Positions 7,095 to 11,030 of a DNA stretch of 11,030 nt are shown here, in pieces. Positions within the stretch are counted from its first letter, which is position 1. Each line of letters starts with the position of its first letter. The DNA comes from Actinomycetes bacterium. Lineage in GTDB: Bacteria; Actinomycetota; Thermoleophilia; Solirubrobacterales; Solirubrobacteraceae. Position numbers and translations under genes: made by a program. The notes below the pieces were generated by a model. It made no database searches and had not been told where the DNA came from. It saw nothing but the letters and a program-made list of their open reading frames with translations. Where the stretch lies: the NCBI GenBank assembly GCA_023404805.1, contig JAEYAL010000225.1, positions 1-11,030 on the forward strand, written 5' to 3'.

Positions 7095-7685
7095 TTAGCT
7101 CATCTTCACGTAGCCGAGCGCGCTGCTGGCAGCGTGCGTGCGGCGGATGACCTGGTCGGAGCTGTTGCCCTCGATGGTGTGGACGGTGCCGTCGGCGTCG
7201 ACGGATTCGACCATGCCGATGTGCTCGTCCCAGACGATCAGGTCGCCGGGGTTGGGCTTGACGCCCGGGCCGTTCTGCACGGCCTTGCCGGTGCGCTGCG
7301 CCCACGCGTACAGCGCGTCGACGGAGCCGAATCCCTGGCCGGCCTCGCCGACCGGCGCGCCCGCCGACTTCGCCAGCCAGCTCGTGAAGTAGGCGCACCA
7401 CGGCCCGACGCCGGAACCGGCGGTCGCCGTGCGGTACTCCTTGATGCGCGTGCCGTCGTTGGAGCCCATCGGCTCCTCTTTGACGCCGATCTCCTTCTGC
7501 GCCAGCGCCACCATCTTCTGCCCAACGGTCCCGCCGGCCGGCGCCACACTGGCCACCGGGGCGAGGCCCGCATTGGCCGCGTTCAGCACCTGGCCGAACT
7601 TGGTGCCCTGCTGGATCGGCACCGCTTGCGGCGCCATTGCGGTCTGCAGCTGCGTGACGCGCGAGATGACAGCTTCGAGGCTCAT
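7095..7685 (-). CDS. CHAP-domain peptidoglycan hydrolase, probably flagellum-associated
   Basis: A 196-residue protein. The N-terminus (MSLEAVISRVTQLQTAMAP, then a segment ending KFGQVL) resembles the short targeting segment in front of flagellar lytic enzymes of actinobacteria. The rest (about 55-196) is a CHAP/NlpC-P60-like amidase: catalytic C97 in GPWCAYFTSWLAK, H155 in WDEHIGMVESV and probably N174 in IEGNSS. Such enzymes cut peptide or amide bonds in peptidoglycan; here the likely job is opening the wall for the flagellar rod. No classical signal peptide is seen, so export through the flagellar apparatus is possible, as with FlgJ-type proteins. It lies downstream of three flagellin genes on the same strand but behind a strong terminator, and has its own sigma28-like -10 box ending 8 nt before the ATG. 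The frame also allows a TTG start at 7706 with GGAGGG 8 nt upstream, but that would put the promoter inside the gene. Confidence 0.85.
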   Translation of the reverse strand: MSLEAVISRVTQLQTAMAPQAVPIQQGTKFGQVLNAANAGLAPVASVAPAGGTVGQKMVALAQKEIGVKEEPMGSNDGTRIKEYRTATAGSGVGPWCAYFTSWLAKSAGAPVGEAGQGFGSVDALYAWAQRTGKAVQNGPGVKPNPGDLIVWDEHIGMVESVDADGTVHTIEGNSSDQVIRRTHAASSALGYVKMS

Positions 7686-7693
7686 CACCGCTG

Positions 7694-7721
7694 TTATCGG
7701 CAGCAACGACAGGTCCCTCCA
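7694..7721 (-). promoter_or_regulatory. sigma28-like promoter of the CHAP hydrolase gene
   Basis: On the minus strand GCCGATAA (7701 down to 7694) is an exact match to the sigma28/FliA -10 consensus. The -35 region is weaker: TGGA at a 16-nt spacing (7721-7718) instead of TAAA. Only 8 nt separate the -10 box from the ATG at 7685, so transcription should start at or within a few bases of the start codon. Confidence 0.65.
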
Positions 7722-7821
7722 GTCCGGCGCAGCGCGTTGGCACCGCCGCCGTCACCGGATTGCGGCCCGTTGACCGCGATCACAGACCCGCGCAGCGCCC
7801 AGCAGGCGACGGCCACCGACG

Positions 7822-7877
7822 CCCGCCGACCACGCAGCGCGCTCCAAGCCACGCAGCGCCCGCCGACCACGCAGCGC
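7822..7877. repeat. 19-bp exact direct repeat with 37-bp period
   Basis: CCCGCCGACCACGCAGCGC occurs at 7822-7840 and 7859-7877, and the shorter unit CACGCAGCGC or CACACAGCGC recurs around it (7850-7859, 7884-7893). It sits in the 7724-7927 stretch between the CHAP promoter and the flagellin 1 terminator, where I see no credible gene; minus-strand frames give repetitive Trp/Leu/Arg/Gly-rich peptides typical of noise. Confidence 0.7.
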
Positions 7878-7927
7878 TCCGGCCACACAGCGCCCACGAG
7901 CCCTTGCAAACCTCCCACCCACGACAA

Positions 7928-7947
7928 GGGGCGCCCGAAGGCGCCCC
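7928..7947 (-). terminator. terminator of flagellin gene 1
   Basis: On the minus strand GGGGCGCC-TTCG-GGCGCCCC is a perfect 8-bp stem closed by a C(UUCG)G tetraloop, a very stable RNA cap, followed by TTGTCGT. It lies about 33 bases after the flagellin 1 stop and separates the flagellins from the CHAP gene. Confidence 0.8.
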
Positions 7948-7980
7948 AGTCCGGAGCCCAGAGCCCCGGCGAAACCGTTC

Positions 7981-8787
7981 CTAGCGCAGGAGCGAGAGGA
8001 CGCCCTGACCCGACTGGTTGGCCTGAGCAAGCATGGCGGTGCCAGCCTGCGCAAGAACCTGGTTCTTGGTCAGCGAGACCATCTCCTGTGCCATGTCCAC
8101 GTCGCGGATTCGAGACTCGGCCGCCACGAGGTTCTCGTGGTAGCTCTTCGTCGCGTTCGCGGCGTACTCGAGGCGGTTCTGCACGGCGCCGAAGACTGCG
8201 CGCTGGTTCGAGACGGCGTTGATCGCCGTGTCGATCTCAGCGATGTCCTGGGTGCCGGCCGCGCTGAGCGCGTAGTACGAAGTACCGAGAGCCGACGAGA
8301 GCGTGATCGACGCGACGGCGACTGCTTCGCCGTCGTTCGCGCCCACTTGGAACGAGATCGTGTTGTTGTTGTCGAGCAGGCCGATGCCGTTGAACTTGGC
8401 CGAGGTGCCGATACGGCTGATCTCGGAAGCGAGCTGGTTGACCTCGCTCTGAATTGCCGCCTGGTCCGTCGTCGAGAGCGAGCCGTTCTTGTACTGAACC
8501 GCCAGCTCGCGGACGCGCTGCAGCATGCCGTGAACCTCACCGAGGTTCGCTTCTGCCGTCTGCACGAACGAGACTGCATCACCGATGTTCTGTGTCGCCT
8601 GGGAGAGTCCCCGGATCTGCCCCCGCATCCGCTCCGAGATCGACAGGCCGGCGGAGTCGTCCGCCGCGCTGTTGACGCGGAAGCCCGAGCTCAGTCGCTC
8701 CATCGACTTCGAGACGGCGCTCGAGGTCTTGTTGAGGTTGTTGTAGCCCTGGAGGGCGTCGACGTTGCTGTTGATGCGAAGGGACAT
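7981..8787 (-). CDS. fliC: flagellin 1 (268 aa)
   Basis: A short flagellin that polymerises into the extracellular flagellar filament after export through the flagellar type III apparatus. The N-terminal D0/D1 region (about 1-140) starts MSLRINSNVDALQGYNNLN and contains SMERLSSGFRVNSAADDSAG and LSISERMRGQIRG. The C-terminal region (about 195-268) contains QNRLEYAANATKSYHENL, AESRIRDVDMAQEMV and ends QGVLSLLR. The middle (about 155-190, SITLSSALGTSYYALSAAG) is the variable part; outer D2/D3 domains are missing, as in other compact flagellins. ATG 8787 is chosen because AGGAG lies 8 nt upstream and the same start is conserved in all three copies. It is the most diverged paralog: it has NSAADDS where the others have NRAADDT, and QSGQG instead of QAPQS near the C-terminus. 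It has its own promoter, leader hairpins and terminator. Confidence 0.97.
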   Translation of the reverse strand: MSLRINSNVDALQGYNNLNKTSSAVSKSMERLSSGFRVNSAADDSAGLSISERMRGQIRGLSQATQNIGDAVSFVQTAEANLGEVHGMLQRVRELAVQYKNGSLSTTDQAAIQSEVNQLASEISRIGTSAKFNGIGLLDNNNTISFQVGANDGEAVAVASITLSSALGTSYYALSAAGTQDIAEIDTAINAVSNQRAVFGAVQNRLEYAANATKSYHENLVAAESRIRDVDMAQEMVSLTKNQVLAQAGTAMLAQANQSGQGVLSLLR

Positions 8788-8842
8788 CGCTTGACTCCTT
8801 GTCAAGATTGATTGGTATCCCCCAGCCACTGCATGCAGCCGG
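8788..8842 (-). promoter_or_regulatory. structured 5' leader of flagellin 1
   Basis: Two hairpins on the mRNA strand. The first (8842-8822) pairs CCGGCTGC with GTGGCTGG around loop ATGCA, using five Watson-Crick and three G-U pairs. The second (8806-8790) pairs CTTGAC with GTCAAG around AAGGA, so the Shine-Dalgarno AAGGAG lies mostly in the loop, two bases before the ATG-proximal end of the leader. A GGGATA motif sits directly after the first stem. Confidence 0.75.
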
Positions 8843-8852
8843 TTCCCTCCGG

Positions 8853-8879
8853 ATATCGGACTCGAGCCTTCCCCCTTAA
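8853..8879 (-). promoter_or_regulatory. sigma28-like promoter of flagellin 1
   Basis: On the minus strand the -10 box is TCCGATAT (8860-8853), one base from the Bacillus SigD form GCCGATAT. TTAA (8879-8876) stands at a 15-nt spacing as the -35. The -10 box ends 10 nt before the leader stem-loop, the same distance as in flagellin 2. Confidence 0.65.
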
Positions 8880-8897
8880 GACTGGTCCCTCCAGTCT
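8879..8897. promoter_or_regulatory. 7-bp inverted repeat adjoining the flagellin 1 -35 region
   Basis: AGACTGG-TCCCT-CCAGTCT is a perfect 7-bp inverted repeat with a 5-bp centre, touching the -35 element. The core GGTCCCTCCAGT recurs exactly at 7712-7723 upstream of the CHAP gene, and a related GGTCCAGCCAG lies just upstream of the flagellin 2 -35 (9911-9921). It may be an activator or repressor site; flagellin 3 has no clear copy. Confidence 0.4.
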
Positions 8898-8915
8898 GGA
8901 CGCAAAGAGGAACGA

Positions 8916-8943
8916 CGACGAGGCCCCCGCAGGTGCCTCGTCG
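8916..8943 (-). terminator. terminator of flagellin gene 2
   Basis: CGACGAGGC pairs perfectly with GCCTCGTCG (9 bp) around a 10-nt loop, about 58 bases after the flagellin 2 stop. On the minus strand it is followed by a moderately T-rich stretch (TCGTTCCTCTTTG). Confidence 0.75.
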
Positions 8944-9001
8944 AAATCATCAGAGCGATTTCAGCCGCGGCCCGAAGCCGCGACCGTCTGGCGAGCTGGG
9001 C

Positions 9002-9811
9002 CTAACGCAGGAGCGAGAGGACCGACTGCGGGGCCTGGTTGGCCTGCGCGAGCATCGCGGTGCCAGCCTGGGCGAGCACCTGGTTCTTGGTCAGCGAGAC
9101 CATCTCCTGAGCCATGTCCACGTCGCGGATCCGCGACTCAGCCGACACGAGGTTCTCGTGGTAGCTCTTCTGGGCGTTGCTCGCGTACTCGAGGCGGTTC
9201 TGGACCGCGCCGTAGACCGCGCGCTGGTTGGAGACGTTGTTGATGGCGGCGTCGATGCCAGCCAGCGCCGTGGAGGTGGCCAGCGCGGCAGCCGCGAGGC
9301 TGGCCGGGACGACCATCGTCGCGACGTTGGCGTTCGTGACGGCGATCGAGTCGCCGTCGTTGGCGCCGACCTGGAACGTCACGGTGTTCGTGTTGTTCAG
9401 GAGGTCGATGCCGTTGAACTTGGCCGACGAGCCGATGCGCGTGATCTCAGCCGACAGCTGGCCGACTTCGGACGCGATGGCGGCCTGGTCGGTCGTCGAG
9501 AGCGAGCCGTTCTTGTACTGGACGGCGAGCTCGCGAGCACGCTGGAGCATGCCGTGAACCTCACCCAGCGCCGCTTCAGCGGTCTGGACCATCGAGACGG
9601 CGTCGCCGATGTTCGACGTCGCCTGCGCGAGGCCGCGGATCTGGCCGCGCATGCGCTCCGAGATCGACAGGCCAGCTGTATCGTCAGCAGCCCGGTTGAC
9701 CCGGAAGCCGGAGCTCAGTCGCTCCATCGACTTCGAGACAGCGCTCGAAGTGTTGTTGAGGTTGTTGTAGCCCTGGAGGGCGTCAACGTTTGAATTGATG
9801 CGAAGGGACAT
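9002..9811 (-). CDS. fliC: flagellin 2 (269 aa)
   Basis: A second compact flagellin. It carries the same D0/D1 N-terminus as its neighbours (MSLRINSNVDALQGYNNLNN, then SGFRVNRAADDTAGLSI) and the same C-terminal helix ending NQAPQSVLSLLR. The variable centre (about 158-192) is Ala/Val/Thr rich (ANVATMVVPASLAAAALATS) and differs from both others. At DNA level its two ends are almost identical to flagellin 3, with only a handful of changes in the last 200 bases, while the centres differ clearly. This points to recent duplication or gene conversion of the ends with diversification of the middle. The start is fixed by the conserved AGGAG 8 nt before ATG 9811. It has its own promoter and terminator, so copy-specific expression is possible. 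Confidence 0.97.
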   Translation of the reverse strand: MSLRINSNVDALQGYNNLNNTSSAVSKSMERLSSGFRVNRAADDTAGLSISERMRGQIRGLAQATSNIGDAVSMVQTAEAALGEVHGMLQRARELAVQYKNGSLSTTDQAAIASEVGQLSAEITRIGSSAKFNGIDLLNNTNTVTFQVGANDGDSIAVTNANVATMVVPASLAAAALATSTALAGIDAAINNVSNQRAVYGAVQNRLEYASNAQKSYHENLVSAESRIRDVDMAQEMVSLTKNQVLAQAGTAMLAQANQAPQSVLSLLR

Positions 9812-9867
9812 CGCTTGACTCCTTGTCAAGATTTGATGGCTATCCCCCGGCCGCTGCATGCGGCCGG
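9812..9867 (-). promoter_or_regulatory. structured 5' leader of flagellin 2
   Basis: The first hairpin (9867-9847) is a perfect 8-bp stem CCGGCCGC/GCGGCCGG with loop ATGCA. It is followed by GGGATA and then the second hairpin (9830-9814), CTTGAC-AAGGA-GTCAAG, with the Shine-Dalgarno bases in the loop, identical to the other two leaders. Confidence 0.75.
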
Positions 9868-9877
9868 TTCTTTCTTG

Positions 9878-9905
9878 TTATCGGCAACTGCGACACCCGT
9901 CTTGA
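9878..9905 (-). promoter_or_regulatory. sigma28-like promoter of flagellin 2
   Basis: On the minus strand TCAA (9905-9902), a 16-nt spacer and GCCGATAA (9885-9878) match the sigma28/SigD type (TAAA, 14-16 nt, GCCGATAA/T). The -10 is an exact match. The first leader hairpin begins 10 nt after it. Confidence 0.75.
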
Positions 9906-9951
9906 CGAGTGGTCCAGCCAGCCTGGACGCCCGGTTCTCGGGCCAGAACGA

Positions 9952-9979
9952 CGACGGGGCGCCCGCAGGCGCCCCGTCG
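9952..9979 (-). terminator. terminator of flagellin gene 3
   Basis: CGACGGGGCGCC pairs perfectly with GGCGCCCCGTCG (12 bp) around a 4-nt loop, 23 bases after the flagellin 3 stop. On the minus strand TCGTTCTGG follows. It should isolate flagellin 3 transcription from flagellin 2. Confidence 0.85.
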
Positions 9980-10002
9980 CATCACCGATGGCGAAGGTGG
10001 TG

Positions 10003-10803
10003 CTAACGCAGGAGCGAGAGCACCGACTGCGGGGCCTGGTTGGCCTGCGCGAGCATGGCGGTGCCAGCCTGGGCGAGCACCTGGTTCTTGGTCAGCGAGA
10101 CCATCTCCTGAGCCATGTCCACGTCGCGGATGCGCGACTCGGCCGACACGAGGTTCTCGTGGTAGCTCTTCTGGGCGTTGCTCGCGTACTCCAACCGGTT
10201 CTGGATCGCGCCGTACACGGCACGCTGATCCGACACGGAGTTGATGCAGGCGTCGACGGCCGCGAGGTCGCCGGTGCCGTCGAACACGAGGTTCGCAGCG
10301 GTGACCATGGCAGCCATGTTGACGTTGGTGACGGAGATCGAGTCGCCGTCGTTGGCGCCGACCTGGAACGTCACCGCGCCAGCCGAAGTGAACAGCGAGA
10401 TGCCGTTGAACTTCGACGAGCCGCCGATGCGCGCGATCTCCGAGGAGAGCTGCGCGACTTCGCTCTGGATGGCGTTCTTGTCGGTCGTCTGCAGCGAGCC
10501 GTTCTGGTACTGCACGGCGAGCTCGCGGACACGCTGAAGCATGCCGTGAACTTCGCTGAGCGTCGACTCCGCGGTCTGGACCAAGGAGACGGCGTCGCCG
10601 ATGTTCGCCGTGGCCTGAGCGAGGCCGCGGATCTGGCCGCGCATGCGCTCCGAGATCGACAGGCCAGCTGTATCATCAGCCGCCCGGTTGACCCGGAAGC
10701 CGGAGCTCAGGCGCTCCATCGACTTCGAGACTGCGCTCGAGGTGTTGTTGAGGTTGTTGTAGCCCTGAAGGGCGTCAACGTTGCTGTTGATGCGAAGGGA
10801 CAT
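10003..10803 (-). CDS. fliC: flagellin 3 (266 aa), with an unusual cysteine
   Basis: A third compact flagellin, with the shared N-terminal (MSLRINSNVDALQGYNNLNN) and C-terminal (RIRDVDMAQEMV, ending NQAPQSVLSLLR) D0/D1 segments and no D2/D3 domains. The variable centre (about 158-190) reads VNMAAMVTAANLVFDGTGDL. Position 186 is a cysteine (VDACINSVS; codon TGC at 10248-10246), where the paralogs have alanine; flagellins are nearly always free of cysteine, and the other two here are. It also has QTTDKNAI where the others have STTDQAAI. ATG 10803 follows AGGAG by 8 nt, as in its neighbours. It is the first flagellin gene in the direction of transcription and has its own promoter, leader and terminator. 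Confidence 0.97.
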   Translation of the reverse strand: MSLRINSNVDALQGYNNLNNTSSAVSKSMERLSSGFRVNRAADDTAGLSISERMRGQIRGLAQATANIGDAVSLVQTAESTLSEVHGMLQRVRELAVQYQNGSLQTTDKNAIQSEVAQLSSEIARIGGSSKFNGISLFTSAGAVTFQVGANDGDSISVTNVNMAAMVTAANLVFDGTGDLAAVDACINSVSDQRAVYGAIQNRLEYASNAQKSYHENLVSAESRIRDVDMAQEMVSLTKNQVLAQAGTAMLAQANQAPQSVLSLLR

Positions 10804-10859
10804 CGCTTGACTCCTTGTCAAGGTTGATTGCTATCCCGCCGGCGGCTGCATGCCGCCGG
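10804..10859 (-). promoter_or_regulatory. structured 5' leader of flagellin 3
   Basis: The first hairpin (10859-10839) is a perfect 8-bp stem CCGGCGGC/GCCGCCGG with loop ATGCA; relative to flagellin 2, stem bases are changed on both sides so that pairing is kept. GGGATA follows, then the invariant CTTGAC-AAGGA-GTCAAG hairpin (10822-10806) carrying the Shine-Dalgarno in its loop. Confidence 0.75.
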
Positions 10860-10870
10860 TTGTACGGGTG

Positions 10871-10898
10871 GATTCGGCGCGTTTGGGCGGCGACTTGA
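10871..10898 (-). promoter_or_regulatory. sigma28-like promoter of flagellin 3
   Basis: On the minus strand TCAA (10898-10895), a 16-nt spacer and GCCGAATC (10878-10871) give the same spacing as the flagellin 2 promoter, but with a weaker second half of the -10 box. The leader hairpin starts 11 nt after it. Confidence 0.55.
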
Positions 10899-11030
10899 CC
10901 GCGAAGGCGCCGAAATGGACGTTCGGTTGCGGTTCTAAGAAATCGCTGTTTTGCAGGGATTTCGCCGCCAACCACGCGCGGGCGAAGTGGCGCCAGAATG
11001 AGCCCCATAGCCCCGGTGAGGATACCTGTG
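10899..11030. other. upstream region of the flagellin cluster, no gene recognised
   Basis: I see no credible coding region here. A 6-bp inverted repeat GAAATC...GATTTC with a 13-nt centre lies at about 10939-10963 in a locally AT-richer patch, a possible regulatory site for flagellin 3 or for a gene beyond the window. Confidence 0.3.

Noticed and set aside
8133..10822. Long + strand frames opposite the flagellins
   Set aside because: They are the antisense of three clear flagellin genes and resemble each other only because the flagellins do.
10775..11008. Minus-strand 77-codon frame upstream of flagellin 3
   Set aside because: It runs through the flagellin 3 promoter, leader hairpins and start codon in another frame and has no recognisable features.

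Overview
The window is GC-rich, with strongly GC-biased third codon positions. The style of its proteins (long secreted proteins with TolB-type repeats and Gly/Asn linkers, an AbiEi-DUF559 protein, short flagellins) suggests a motile actinobacterium, most plausibly Thermoleophilia/Solirubrobacterales. That placement is inference from style, not from a marker gene. No tRNA, rRNA, CRISPR array or insertion sequence was seen.

Left part (1-2056, + strand): the last 40 residues of a LuxR-type helix-turn-helix regulator; a possible 25-codon ORF whose stop overlaps (ATGA) the start of a 71-residue hypothetical protein; then a complete M17 leucyl aminopeptidase with all metal-binding and catalytic residues, followed by a perfect 12-bp hairpin. 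Between it and the next, convergent gene lie about 580 bases without a convincing gene, holding several hairpins and a degenerate 34-36 bp tandem repeat that runs into the stop codon of the convergent gene.

Middle (2636-6803, - strand): a 1025-residue exported protein (signal peptide, TolB-like beta-propeller repeats, LCAT-like alpha/beta hydrolase, Gly-rich linker, C-terminal beta domain), and upstream of it an AbiEi-like winged helix fused to a DUF559 nuclease-like domain. Two 53-bp direct repeats with internal inverted repeats sit upstream of the latter.

Right part (7095-10803, - strand): a flagellar module. Three tandem short flagellin genes each have their own promoter, structured leader and hairpin terminator. 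Downstream of them is a CHAP-domain peptidoglycan hydrolase with a sigma28-like -10 box (GCCGATAA) just 8 nt before its ATG, suggesting a leaderless, flagellar co-regulated mRNA. The three flagellin leaders share a layout: a sigma28-like promoter, a stem-loop starting 10-11 nt after the -10 box (8-bp stem, loop AUGCA, pairing kept despite sequence change), a GGGAUA motif, and a second, invariant hairpin that displays the Shine-Dalgarno AAGGA in its loop. This resembles a CsrA-type translational control site and is the most interesting signal in the window. The flagellins would form the filament, and the CHAP enzyme probably remodels the wall for flagellar assembly.
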